A stretch of DNA of 64,000 nt from NCBI RefSeq assembly GCF_003399765.1, contig NZ_NFZV01000002.1, forward strand, positions 62,001-126,000, read 5' to 3'. Position numbers and translations under genes: made by a program. The notes below the pieces were generated by a model. It saw only the letters and a program-made list of their open reading frames with translations. It searched no databases and was not told the DNA's origin. This DNA is from Alkalilimnicola ehrlichii (GTDB taxonomy: Bacteria > Pseudomonadota > Gammaproteobacteria > Nitrococcales > AK92). Below, piece after piece: positions 21,001 to 29,057 of the stretch (the first letter of the stretch is position 1; each line of letters opens with the position of its first letter).

Positions 21001-21291
21001 GCCGGCGCCGACACTAACGGTCCGCTGGCCGTTGCCGTTATTGGTGGCATGGTCACTTCTACCCTGCTAACGCTGGTGGTCGTACCGGCCGTATATTCGT
21101 TGACCGAGAATGGCATAGAACGGCTTCGAAACCGGGCTACTGCCGATGCACGTAATGATGAGGAGTCACCCGACGATGAGACTGCGCCCGATACTCAAGA
21201 CCCTGGCGCTGGCGGGAATATTATCGAGCCTGCCCGTTCAGGCAGAAAGTATCGACCTGCTGACAGCGTTCCGCTTAGCAAGCGAGCATGA
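18085..21291 (+). CDS. RND-family efflux pump, hydrophobe/amphiphile (HAE1) type
   Basis: A proton-driven trimeric inner-membrane pump of about 1,040-1,068 residues. The usual start MSLPELSIKRPVLAFMLSAV leads into membrane segment 1. Two large periplasmic loops and twelve membrane segments follow. The proton-relay aspartate pair is in LVGIVVDDAIVVLENIYR. The second-half match is LVLLVGLVAKNSILLVDMAN, and GVGEVRVGGG belongs to the porter domain. The frame continues about 115 bp into tolC with a hydrophilic tail (from about ARNDEESPDD). In the -1 frame a TAATGATGA stop cluster lies at about 21152, so the true end may be there with one base missing upstream. Substrate unknown. Confidence 0.93.
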   Translation: MSLPELSIKRPVLAFMLSAVLLLFGYISFERVGVDRFPAIEFPVISVLTLVPGANPEIIDTSVTSTLENSINSIPGIDRITSSSSPGASLVIITFDLDTDIDAAFLDVQAKVNEVANQLPDDAETPTIAKVETNAQPIMWLTLQGDRTLQQLDQYARNDIAKRLETIPGVGEVRVGGGRERTIRVELAPERMAAYGLTAQDLMHAFQNEHIQLPGGFLVGNDREHMIKLDLEFHSTRELEQMVVSYRDGSPVRLHDVADVVDGLADYRSDARFNGQPAVGLGIVKIANANTVEIIEEVKRRLDSEIRPQLPPGMAVHIAFDSSSFILEMIRALEEHLVLGTLLAAFIVWLFLKSFRSTAIIATAIPVSLFGAIAAMYMFGYTMNTVTLLALLLLVGIVVDDAIVVLENIYRHREEGEQDPQVAAINGTRQVVFPVLASTLTLVAIFAPVIFLGGIIGMFFASFGVVVTVGVLVSWFVAMTLTPMLASRYLKVEQHEGPVAGFLERSFRRLERGYRHLVEFALRYRWGVVGAATLIVLSSGFFFAQTGKTFLPDDDEGIFVITARTPLGSSVEYTNGRMQRLEAIVAQQPEVENYFSTVGGGRGSRSGTEGQIFVRLVPREQRRANQQAVMQRVREEMAQVPGVKASPASMSLVAGGRGEPLQFVLSGPELEELSRHAETLRSRLNSDPRLGNIDLDLQLDLPQVELRIDRERAAALGLSTRDIANTVYVLAGGANIAKFNDLPGDGNRYDIRLKARDGEFRHSDDLGRLYLRNRNGDLVRLDSVVTLEETLGPAVIGRHSLQYGATFFGTPNVPLAEAMELVREEAEALLPQGYGIRFIGQAEEFAKTAAYISFAFVLATVLVYMVLASQFNSFIQPLIIMVAQPLAMIGGVAALWLTGHTLNIFSMIGLVLLVGLVAKNSILLVDMANQLRAAGRGIDEALREACPIRLRPVLMTSLTVILALLPAATGLGAGADTNGPLAVAVIGGMVTSTLLTLVVVPAVYSLTENGIERLRNRATADARNDEESPDDETAPDTQDPGAGGNIIEPARSGRKYRPADSVPLSKRA

Positions 21292-22540
21292 TCCGCAGAT
21301 CGCCGCAGCCCGCGAGCAGTTGCAAGCGGACCGCGAACAGTTACCGCAAGCCCGCTCCCTGATCCTGCCGCAAATCGGCCTACAGGCCGATGCTAACCGC
21401 ATCTGGCAGGATCAAAGCCTGGGTGACGCTCCCCCCTTTCCGATCCCGGACGACAGCGTGTCGTACAACACTTACACCGTCGGCGTAGGGTTAACGCAAG
21501 CGCTTTTCCGCCCGGATAGTTACATTCGTCAACGCCAAGCCCGGTCGGTAATCGATCAGGCGGAGATCAACTACCGGTTGGCACAACAACAACTTGCGCT
21601 ACGTGTAGCCGAAAGCTACTTCCGAGTATTAGAGGCCCAGGATGCGGTAACCACCTTCGATGCCGAAGTACGCGCCATCGAGCGTCAACTACAGCGCTCG
21701 GAACGCGCTTTCGAACTCGGTGCCGGCACCGTTACCGATGTTAACGAAGCGCGCGCACGTATGGACGGGGCCCGCGCCCAACGCGTAGCGGCACAAAGCG
21801 AGCTTCGCATCGCCCGCGAAAGCTTACGTAGAATTATCGAGACACCGTTCGAACATGTTTCCGGCGTGGGGGCCGAGTTCGACCCGGAACCGCCGCAACC
21901 GGCCGACGCCGAAGCCTGGGCCACCTTGGCCGAGCAGCATAACTTGCAGGTTCAGCTGGCCCAATCCGGCCTGGAATTAGCCAGTAGCGAGATTCGGCGC
22001 AGCCGGACCCAGCGTTTACCGCAAGTCGATCTGGTCGCTAACTACGGCCGCTCTTACCAAGGCGACGGAGCCAATCCGACCTTGGGCACCAGCGTCGAAG
22101 TCGATCAAGCCAGCATCGGCGTTCAACTATCGGTGCCGCTGTATACCGGCGGCGCTATCAGCTCGCAGGTACGCGCCGCGTCGGCACAACGGGAAGTCAC
22201 TTACAATCAACTTCTTAGCGCTAAACGCGAAGCGGCTATCGGAGCCGAATCGGCATATCTCGGCCTATTGGCAAACATGGAGCGGGTCCGTGCGCTGGAG
22301 CAGGCATTGCGCTCGATAACCAGCATGGAAGAATCCGTCCAACGGGGGCTGGAGCTTGGCTTGCGGACGACGTTGGATCTCTTGAACGTGCAGCGCGAGC
22401 GTTTCCAGACGGAACGCGAATTAGCCGCCGCGCGCTACGGGTATCTGCTGACCTACATGCAATTGCAGGCGGTGGTGGGCGAGCCATTGGACGAAGAGCT
22501 GTTCGCTCTTGTTAACCGTTATTTGATGGTCAATCAATAG
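21176..22540 (+). CDS. TolC-family outer-membrane efflux channel
   Basis: Completes the tripartite efflux system. A signal peptide (MRLRPILKTLALAGILSSLP to about residue 23) precedes two outer-membrane efflux repeats with long helices (for example AAREQLQADREQLPQARSL and QAEINYRLAQQQLALRVAE). AFELGAGTVTDVNEARARMD and GLELGLRTTLDLLNVQRERF are the paired family motifs. The ATG at 21176 is preceded by GAGGAG, so it is preferred over an in-frame ATG at 21146. Mature length is about 430 residues. Confidence 0.92.
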   Translation: MRLRPILKTLALAGILSSLPVQAESIDLLTAFRLASEHDPQIAAAREQLQADREQLPQARSLILPQIGLQADANRIWQDQSLGDAPPFPIPDDSVSYNTYTVGVGLTQALFRPDSYIRQRQARSVIDQAEINYRLAQQQLALRVAESYFRVLEAQDAVTTFDAEVRAIERQLQRSERAFELGAGTVTDVNEARARMDGARAQRVAAQSELRIARESLRRIIETPFEHVSGVGAEFDPEPPQPADAEAWATLAEQHNLQVQLAQSGLELASSEIRRSRTQRLPQVDLVANYGRSYQGDGANPTLGTSVEVDQASIGVQLSVPLYTGGAISSQVRAASAQREVTYNQLLSAKREAAIGAESAYLGLLANMERVRALEQALRSITSMEESVQRGLELGLRTTLDLLNVQRERFQTERELAAARYGYLLTYMQLQAVVGEPLDEELFALVNRYLMVNQ

Positions 22541-22741
22541 CACTTCACCTTCGGTAGCCTGTGCGCTGCGCTTCGCGCCGCAACGGCTACTACCTCCTGA
22601 GCTGCCGATCGTCTTCGCGATGAAGCTTTTTTGCTTATCTTGCTTTGGCGGGATGGCTTTTCTGTTGCGGTTATTTTCTGGGGTGGCTGGTGATTGTGCG
22701 CTTCGCACGATTTGTTTGGAAGGCTGGGTTCCGCCCCGCAC

Positions 22742-22817
22742 GGCGAAACAGGACGCTATGCATTACTACAGACGATAGCGACTGGGTAAAAACCTCATAA
22801 GCACATTCCCGCCAAAC
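22742..22817. repeat. Dispersed intergenic element, copy A
   Basis: Begins with GGCGAAACAGGACGCTAT (identical to copy B at 47899), then CGATAGCGA and CATAAGCACATTCCCGCCAAA. CGCTAT and ATAGCG pair around a 15-base loop in both copies. It lies in the 380-bp spacer between tolC and the ferritin-like operon. The rest of that spacer (22541-22741) shows no gene. Confidence 0.6.
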
Positions 22818-22924
22818 CGCGATGGTTCGTTTTTATTCCCCACCCTTGGCATTTGTTATTAGCAAACACTAACCCAACTTGGAGTGAACGACACGGACAG
22901 GGCAACGCCGACTAGGAGTTAGTC

Positions 22925-24100
22925 ATGGCATTGAACATCATCGACGAGAAAGGAACGCCGCTGGATCAACAACGGTTTACATGGCGCGAGCTGACTCCCG
23001 CCCCCATTAGCAAACTCGACGACGACGCCTTCACCCGGGTGCGCGTCATCCTGATGAACGGTATCGAGCAAGAGGCCGTTCGCTTCCAGCACGCGTGTGC
23101 CCGTATGAACAAGGAGCTTCAGGGCCCTCTGGCACGAGTACGGCGCGTCGATCACCATCAGCAGACGTTAGTCAATTGGCTTCTCTCGCCTGACGAGACG
23201 CCGTTGGAGGTTACGGTCGCTTACGAACAGGTTGCGATAGAGGTGACCGCGGCGGTTGCTCAACAAGAGCCAGACGACTACCTCGCTCAGGTGTACCGTT
23301 TCGGCATGCTCGAGGATTTCGACCACCTCTATCGCTACTCGGCTCTGTTAGACCGCGTCGAGGGCAAAGACGCCAATAACATCACCCAGTCCTACACGGA
23401 CATCACACCGGGACGCCCCACTGAAGTCGAACACCGCGACCCGATGGACGACCTTCGTCATCACTACGATCGCGACACCGCTGCTGCCATCACGAAACTA
23501 AACGCCCTGACGATCATGGCGGCGGAACACCAAACCCGCGACTATTACATGAACGTCGGCCCCATCTTCGCCGATCCTGTCGCACGCCAGCTCTATGCAG
23601 AGATCGCCTCCATCGAAGAGCAGCACGTTACCCAGTACGAGTCGATCATCGACCCTGGCGAGTCGTGGCTGGAAAAATGGCTGCTACATGAGGCTACCGA
23701 GGCCTACTGTTACTACAGCTGCATGCAGCAAGAAGATAACCCGCGAATAAAGGCCATCTGGGAGCGTATGCTCGATTACGAGCTGGGGCAGCTGCATTTT
23801 GTCATGGATATCTACAAGGATGTCGAAAAGCGCGATCCGGCCGATATGCTACCGCGCGAGATTCCCGAGCCGATTGCCTTTAAAAGCCACCGGGAGTTCG
23901 TTCGCCGCGTGCTATCGCAAGAGGTCGGCCTCACCGCTCGCGGCGCCGACTTCGTGCAGTCGCAAGACATTGCGCCTGACGAAGCCTCCCCGCAATACCG
24001 CGAATACTACAACCGCGACGGTTCCCCATCGTCCATCGTCGCCGACGGCTACATCTGGCAACCCGGCACCGAGCTGGCGGAACGCCGGGCCGTTCATTAA
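22925..24100 (+). CDS. Ferritin-like (di-iron helical) protein, first of a pair
   Basis: A soluble 391-residue protein, mostly helical. Carboxylate-histidine motifs of the ferritin-like superfamily are spread along it: GIEQEAVRFQHACARMN (about residue 55), a MAAEHQTRDYYMN block (about 198-210), SIEEQHVTQYES (about 231-242), HEATEAYCYYSCM (about 258) and YELGQLHFVMDIYK (about 285). These could form one or two di-iron sites. The start has AGGAGTTAGTC upstream. It forms an operon with the next gene after a 27-bp gap. I do not recognise a named subfamily; oxidative-stress or iron handling is a guess. Confidence 0.65.
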   Translation: MALNIIDEKGTPLDQQRFTWRELTPAPISKLDDDAFTRVRVILMNGIEQEAVRFQHACARMNKELQGPLARVRRVDHHQQTLVNWLLSPDETPLEVTVAYEQVAIEVTAAVAQQEPDDYLAQVYRFGMLEDFDHLYRYSALLDRVEGKDANNITQSYTDITPGRPTEVEHRDPMDDLRHHYDRDTAAAITKLNALTIMAAEHQTRDYYMNVGPIFADPVARQLYAEIASIEEQHVTQYESIIDPGESWLEKWLLHEATEAYCYYSCMQQEDNPRIKAIWERMLDYELGQLHFVMDIYKDVEKRDPADMLPREIPEPIAFKSHREFVRRVLSQEVGLTARGADFVQSQDIAPDEASPQYREYYNRDGSPSSIVADGYIWQPGTELAERRAVH

Positions 24101-24127
24101 GTTTCAGCTTGCCAAGGAGTTAGAGCC

Positions 24128-24901
24128 ATGACACGCCCAACCGATACGGGTACCAACCGGACCGGGCTGGACACAGCACCGGTACAGGCGCGCGAGATTT
24201 TGCAAACAGTTCCGGAACAGCACTCCGAGGCGGTGCCGGGCGAGCAGCTCGAAATGGCGCGCATCCGGCAAAGCTACATGCAGGACGCCGAAGTGATCGG
24301 CACCGTCCCCCCGCCGGCTTCGATGAAAGGTGCCGCCACCACCGCCAAAGAGATGCTAAAGGGAAACAAACCCAGCGTCTTTATCGATAAGCTTGGCGAG
24401 CGTCTCGCCTTCGAGCGTAGCGGCGTGAGGCTATACGACGCAGTCCTCACGAAGTTCGACACCGTCGGCAGTTGGGACGGCGGGCCTAGCCGTGAGGAAC
24501 TCAATCACATTCGCGACGAGGAGCTGGCACACTTCAAAATGGTCACAGACGCCATGGAACGCCTAGGCGCGGACCCTACCAGCATGACACCCTCGGCCGA
24601 CCTCGCGGCCGTTGAGTCCGCCGGCGTGATGCAAGCCATCACCGATCCGCGGACCAGCCTTCCCGAAGCGCTACACGCCTTACTGATTGCCGAACGCGCC
24701 GATGTGGACGGTTGGAGCATGCTGATCGACTTAGCGGAGAACGCCGGCCAGACCGGCCTCGCCGACGATTTTCGCAAGGCTCACCAACGCGAAGAAGAAC
24801 ACGCTCGGAAAGTGAAAAATTGGGTGGCCGGCGCTATTAGCGGCGATATGGCTCGCCAATTGAGCGGCGAGCAGGAACAACGCTCACCGCGAAGCAGCTA
24901 A
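24128..24901 (+). CDS. Ferritin-like protein, second of a pair
   Basis: 257 residues. The first 75 residues look disordered (Pro/Thr/Gln-rich). A four-helix ferritin-like domain follows, with ERLAFERSGVRLYDAVL (about 96-112), RDEELAHFKMVTDAME (about 127-142), LIAERADVDGWSMLIDLAE (about 185-203) and HQREEEHARKVKNW (about 218-231). The E-x6-Y and ExxH repeats fit a di-iron site. The tail is Ser/Arg/Gln-rich. AAGGAGTTAG precedes the start. A 14-bp perfect hairpin follows the gene. Confidence 0.7.
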   Translation: MTRPTDTGTNRTGLDTAPVQAREILQTVPEQHSEAVPGEQLEMARIRQSYMQDAEVIGTVPPPASMKGAATTAKEMLKGNKPSVFIDKLGERLAFERSGVRLYDAVLTKFDTVGSWDGGPSREELNHIRDEELAHFKMVTDAMERLGADPTSMTPSADLAAVESAGVMQAITDPRTSLPEALHALLIAERADVDGWSMLIDLAENAGQTGLADDFRKAHQREEEHARKVKNWVAGAISGDMARQLSGEQEQRSPRSS

Positions 24902-24909
24902 GCGGAGCC

Positions 24910-24946
24910 AAACGATGCGGAAGGCCCTACCGCTTCCGCATCGTTT
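24910..24946. terminator. Bidirectional hairpin terminator
   Basis: Perfect 14-bp inverted repeat AAACGATGCGGAAG / CTTCCGCATCGTTT with a 9-base loop, between the convergent ferritin-like and cardiolipin synthase genes. The A and T ends give a short T tract on either strand. Confidence 0.85.
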
Positions 24947-24960
24947 GCCAAGGCGTATAG

Positions 24961-26385
24961 TCATAGATACGGGGTAAAAAGACGGAAAACGCCATCGCGC
25001 AGTCGCACCGGCAAGCTTCGACTATCGACATCCTGCAAAGTAATCTGCCGCGCATGGGCGATGCGATCGTCCACTTCTTTCTCCAGCGCTTGCGCCAGAT
25101 GCCCGTTATAGCACTCGACGTTGAACTCGAAGTTAAGACGTAAGCTACGCGGATCCCAATTCGCGGAACCGATCAACGACCAAGTCCCATCGACCACCAT
25201 CAGCTTACTGTGATCGAAAGGCGGCGGCGTTAGCCAGACCCGACAATCGAATTCCAGCACTTGCCACAACTGCGCCATCATCGCCCAATGTACGAACGGC
25301 AAGTTACTGTGGGCCGGCAATACGATATCGACCTGAACGCCCCGCATCGATGCCAGATTAAGCGCCGAGATCAGATGTCGGTCCGGCAAAAAATAAGGCG
25401 TCATGATGCGAATGTTATGGCGCGCCATACTAATAGCCGCCAACATGACCCATTCGAGCTTACGAAGATTCTCATCCGGCCCCGCCCGCAGCCCCCTTGC
25501 GATGACCTTACCCTCGGCCTTCAACTCGGGAAACCAGGTTGGACCGTCCAACCACTCCCCGGTGGCAAATCCCCAATCGTCGCTAAAGACGGCTTGTAGC
25601 TGCCGCACGATGGGGCCTTTTAACTTGAAGTGGATATCCCGCGTCGCTCGTCTACGGCCGGCATCGAGCATATGATTGACGCGAATATTCATCCCGCCGG
25701 TAAAGCCAACCTGCCCATCGACCACCAATAATTTCCGATGGTTACGCAGATTCATCCCTATCAGCCGGGCGGGCAGCTTAGGGAAAAAACGCGCAACCGG
25801 CACCCCCATTCGCTCAAGCTCGCCTACCATCGACGGCCAGGTATAACGCTCCCCGGCGTTGTCGATGAGCACCCGCACCTCGACGCCTCGCTGCACCGCA
25901 CGCCGTAAAGCCAAAGCAAAAGCTTGTCCGATACGATCGTTGCCGAAGATATAGGTAGCGAGCGTCACGCTCTCTTCGGCTTCGTTAATGGCGGCGAGCA
26001 TCTCCGGATAAGCGTGATCGCCATCGACGTAATAGTCGACGGCATTACCCATCACCATGGGCCTGACCGACACCCGCTCGGTCACTTCCGCAAGGCCGTT
26101 TAGATGCGGTGCATGCTGTAAGGGCTCGATCAAATCGGACGTCGTGCAGGCAAACTCCGGATCGGGTCGCTCCAGATAGCGCCGATTGAGCGCACTCGCC
26201 CGATGACGTATGCGATTAATACCGAACAGGTAATAGAGAATAGCTCCCAGTAACGGAACCAAAAACAGCAGGCCGACCCAGGCCATCGCAGCGCGGGGGT
26301 CGCGCTTAGTCAGAATGACATGCCCCGAGGCAATCAGCGCCAGGACACTGACGAGAGCGGCAGCAATACTGTACCAAAGTTCCAT
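24961..26385 (-). CDS. cls: Cardiolipin synthase
   Basis: A phospholipase-D-type enzyme that makes cardiolipin from two phosphatidylglycerols at the inner membrane. Two N-terminal membrane helices (about residues 4-24 and 35-55) precede two catalytic HKD motifs: NHRKLLVVDGQVGFTGGMN and DHSKLMVVDGTWSLIGSANW. The 474-residue length fits ClsA-type enzymes. It stands alone, convergent with the ferritin-like pair. The 220 bp upstream (26386-26608) shows no gene. Confidence 0.95.
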   Translation of the reverse strand: MELWYSIAAALVSVLALIASGHVILTKRDPRAAMAWVGLLFLVPLLGAILYYLFGINRIRHRASALNRRYLERPDPEFACTTSDLIEPLQHAPHLNGLAEVTERVSVRPMVMGNAVDYYVDGDHAYPEMLAAINEAEESVTLATYIFGNDRIGQAFALALRRAVQRGVEVRVLIDNAGERYTWPSMVGELERMGVPVARFFPKLPARLIGMNLRNHRKLLVVDGQVGFTGGMNIRVNHMLDAGRRRATRDIHFKLKGPIVRQLQAVFSDDWGFATGEWLDGPTWFPELKAEGKVIARGLRAGPDENLRKLEWVMLAAISMARHNIRIMTPYFLPDRHLISALNLASMRGVQVDIVLPAHSNLPFVHWAMMAQLWQVLEFDCRVWLTPPPFDHSKLMVVDGTWSLIGSANWDPRSLRLNFEFNVECYNGHLAQALEKEVDDRIAHARQITLQDVDSRSLPVRLRDGVFRLFTPYL

Positions 26386-26608
26386 TCGTTTCCTTTTCGC
26401 GCAACCGCCCCTAGCCGTCGTTCTACGCGGTCACCGCATTCGCAAGGCTGTCGAGAAAAAGTAGGCATTGAACGTCGCGAGCGAATACCCCCTCACGAAC
26501 ATGCCATGATAGCGGTACCGATGGAAAAACGAAAAGAAGTGCTGCCCTGGCTCCCTACCGGCGTATACGTTCGCCGCCCTTACCGGAAAGCCCAGGGCAA
26601 TAAATACG

Positions 26609-27637
26609 TTAGTCGGGACAATTACCGGCAAGGCGATAACCTGCCGCTAGCGCCGCCGCCTCGTCCGGAAAACCAACCCGGTTACGCTCGCCAATCGTAT
26701 CGTAACTCGGGCAATCCGGTCGGTGATAAATACGGCTGCTGCGGTTACCGCGAATCGGCCCCGCTACTGAGGATTGCGTCCCGACCACCGCTTCGCTGGC
26801 GTCCAGCTCGGCACCGCCTAGCAGCAGATAGACCGGCGCGTGGTCGCTAACGTGGCGCCGACTCTTCTCGTGCGTCCAGCCTAACAGGGCCGGAAAGCGA
26901 AACACACCGCTTGCCGAGACATCCAGCCCGTGCCCCTTCGATAGCCAGATGTTGTCGTACAAATTCGCATAATGACCGTCATGACTGGAAAGCGTACTCG
27001 CTCCCTCGGTAATCAGGGGGGCGGCCACCTCTCGCAGAGGCGCCCACGCCGTGTGATCGGGCGCCAGGTTGAAATCTCCCAACAGCATAATCGGATCATC
27101 TGTACCGAAGTTCTCGACCAACCAATCCCAGAATCCTCTGAGCGCTATCACCTCTTCGGTGCGGTCGGCAACATAACGGCCATAGACAATATGTACGGTC
27201 GCGGCACGAAACGTCACATCGCTGCCTTTAACGGCAAAGCGGGCGCTAAACGGCTCGCGCGCGAAGGCATCGGCATCGTCGATATAAACGACTGCCCCGT
27301 CAACGTATTCCACCCGAGATTCGCGCCAGAGAAACGCGTACTTTTCGCGATAAGTACTGCGCCCTAAAGGCTCGCTGAACAACAACCCCCAAGGCTCGCC
27401 GGTCTGTTGCTCAAGCTTGCGCTGGAGACGCTGAATGCCTTCTGCGGTCATCACTTCCTGAATCGCCAAAAAGTCGAAGCGACCGGCGATTTCCGCTAAG
27501 GCAGGATAGCTTTTTTGATTGCCGTGACCGAGCCGCTCGATATTCCAGGATGCGACTCTCAGTTCCGCCGCTGGCAGCGAGAAAGATAGAAGAAGAAACA
27601 CGACCAACAACAGCCGCGAAAACCAGGCCGACCCCAT
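26609..27637 (-). CDS. Secreted endonuclease/exonuclease/phosphatase-fold protein with an Ada-like metal-binding tail
   Basis: A signal peptide (MGSAWFSRLLLVVFLLLSFS to about residue 23) precedes a DNase I-like fold with VASWNIERLG, FDFLAIQEVM, MLLGDFNLAP and a C-terminal HVSDHAPVYLLL. These give the conserved Asn, Glu, Asp/Asn and Asp-His pair. The last 45 residues (SSRIYHRPDCPSYDTIGERN, later RLAGNCPD) resemble the small Ada-type Cys-metal-binding module seen in other secreted nucleases. Substrate could be extracellular DNA or a phosphodiester; not decidable here. The start has AAAGGGGGAGAG upstream. Confidence 0.85.
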   Translation of the reverse strand: MGSAWFSRLLLVVFLLLSFSLPAAELRVASWNIERLGHGNQKSYPALAEIAGRFDFLAIQEVMTAEGIQRLQRKLEQQTGEPWGLLFSEPLGRSTYREKYAFLWRESRVEYVDGAVVYIDDADAFAREPFSARFAVKGSDVTFRAATVHIVYGRYVADRTEEVIALRGFWDWLVENFGTDDPIMLLGDFNLAPDHTAWAPLREVAAPLITEGASTLSSHDGHYANLYDNIWLSKGHGLDVSASGVFRFPALLGWTHEKSRRHVSDHAPVYLLLGGAELDASEAVVGTQSSVAGPIRGNRSSRIYHRPDCPSYDTIGERNRVGFPDEAAALAAGYRLAGNCPD

Positions 27638-27777
27638 TCTCTCCCCCTTTTGTCTTATGGGGAAAGATTAGCGAACATTAAGCTACTAATCCGGACCTAG
27701 TCGACAAGAAGCTATATTGTAGGTATTGCTTAGTAAAGGGCCTAAAATCGCGGCGAGCGGCCACCGATTTACGGGAA

Positions 27778-28827
27778 CTATACTTTGGGCAACCCCTGCC
27801 CGTTCATCATCTCCAAAGGCATTTCTTCTTCTTCCTCGGGCGCGCTGTACAGCAGCTCCTCGGGAATCAAACGCAACTGATCGGCAATGGCAAGAAAGCC
27901 TTTTTCCTCTGCCATATCGATAAGCTCGGGCACCCGGGTAAATTGCACTTGTTGCGTCTCTGCCGCTTTCAGCAATAACTCGACGACCTGATCGTGCCCG
28001 CCTTCAACGGCCAACATCAACGCGCTCACCTCGCCCTCGCCGACTTTGTAATCGACCTCGGCGCCGCGCGCCAAGAGCAATTCCACCACCCGGTGATGAC
28101 CGCCGTCGGCAGCACGCATTAAAGGCATGTAACCGTCGCGCGAGGGCAGATTAGGGGCAGCACCGCGCTCGAGCAGTAACTTCGCCACCTCAAAAGCACC
28201 TTCTTGCGCAGCCATACCCAAAGCCGTTTCGCCGCGCGGTCCGCCACGGTCGGGGTCGGCACCGGCATCGAGCAGTATCCGCGCCATCGCCGCGAGATCT
28301 TCCCGCGCGGCCTCCATCAACGCCGTCAAACCGTCTCGTACCGGTTGATCGGGGTTAGCATCGCCCAACAACAGGGTACGCAGCCCCTGCAAATCCGCCT
28401 GTCGGGCGCAAATCGCAAACGGGTTTAAGCCGTCCGGCCCCCACGCATCTAAATCGGCGCCCGCCGCGATCAACATGCCCATCTTGAGATAATCGCGGCG
28501 CTTGGTCGCAACTACCAAGGGCGGCACTCCTGGCATAGAAGCGGCCAATGCCTCCGCCTCGGCTTGCGCCGCCCGCAATACTTCTTCGTCCTGCCGCTGC
28601 GCTAGGTGGGCGGCACCGACGCCTAACACCACGAACAGAAACGCGCCCAGCAAAGCAATCAACTCACCGGTAATCAGGAACCCTATGCACCCCACCAAGG
28701 CACCGATCCAAGCGAGATCGCGCACTTTCTTCCAGCGGTTTGTTCGATGCAGATGCTGCTGCTTGCGATAACGGCGCAAGGTATAGAACAAAGCACCTGC
28801 ACTGACGACGATTAGGAATATATTCAT
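27778..28827 (-). CDS. Membrane-anchored ankyrin-repeat protein
   Basis: 349 residues. Two hydrophobic segments at the N-terminus (IFLIVVSAGALFYTL, and about residues 32-65) are followed by about five ankyrin repeats (about residues 105-280), for example TALMEAAREDLAAMARILLD, TALGMAAQEGAFEVAKLLLE and MPLMRAADGGHHRVVELLLA. The tail is acidic (EEEEE). It probably offers a protein-interaction surface on the cytoplasmic face. No partner is visible. The ATG at 28827 is preferred over an in-frame start at 28971 because it opens directly into the membrane segment. Confidence 0.8.
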   Translation of the reverse strand: MNIFLIVVSAGALFYTLRRYRKQQHLHRTNRWKKVRDLAWIGALVGCIGFLITGELIALLGAFLFVVLGVGAAHLAQRQDEEVLRAAQAEAEALAASMPGVPPLVVATKRRDYLKMGMLIAAGADLDAWGPDGLNPFAICARQADLQGLRTLLLGDANPDQPVRDGLTALMEAAREDLAAMARILLDAGADPDRGGPRGETALGMAAQEGAFEVAKLLLERGAAPNLPSRDGYMPLMRAADGGHHRVVELLLARGAEVDYKVGEGEVSALMLAVEGGHDQVVELLLKAAETQQVQFTRVPELIDMAEEKGFLAIADQLRLIPEELLYSAPEEEEEMPLEMMNGQGLPKV

Positions 28828-28888
28828 AGTACTTTCCGAGCCTCGGGCCCGGCTACGTTGCCTGCTACGCCGGCCATGAAAGACCCGG

Positions 28889-28914
28889 CACCGGGCGCAA
28901 CGCGCCCTCCTACA
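28889..28914 (-). repeat. REP-like palindromic unit
   Basis: On the minus strand it reads TGTAGGAGGGCGCGTTGCGC and continues CCGG. A perfect GGGCGC / GCGCCC stem with a 3-base loop (28893-28907) follows a GTAG head, the layout of REP elements. Only one clear copy is seen in this window. Confidence 0.5.
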
Positions 28915-29057
28915 AAAAGCTACGGCCATAGCGGCAAAAGCCTTATTATTTACTATCGGCCAAGAAAGCAAACCCTGAACAATCGTCGTATTGTGACGCC
29001 CGAACGACCAGCGCTATATACCCTGTTGCAAGGCTTGAACCAGGAGAACAACGAAGG

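Noticed and set aside
26386-26608. Small coding regions on either strand between cardiolipin synthase and the nuclease-fold gene.
   Set aside because: Their translations lack a ribosome-binding site and are compositionally unlike real proteins here.
28828-28971. N-terminal extension of the ankyrin protein.
   Set aside because: The extra 48 residues are Arg/Cys-rich and overlap the REP-like unit; the inner ATG opens into a membrane segment.
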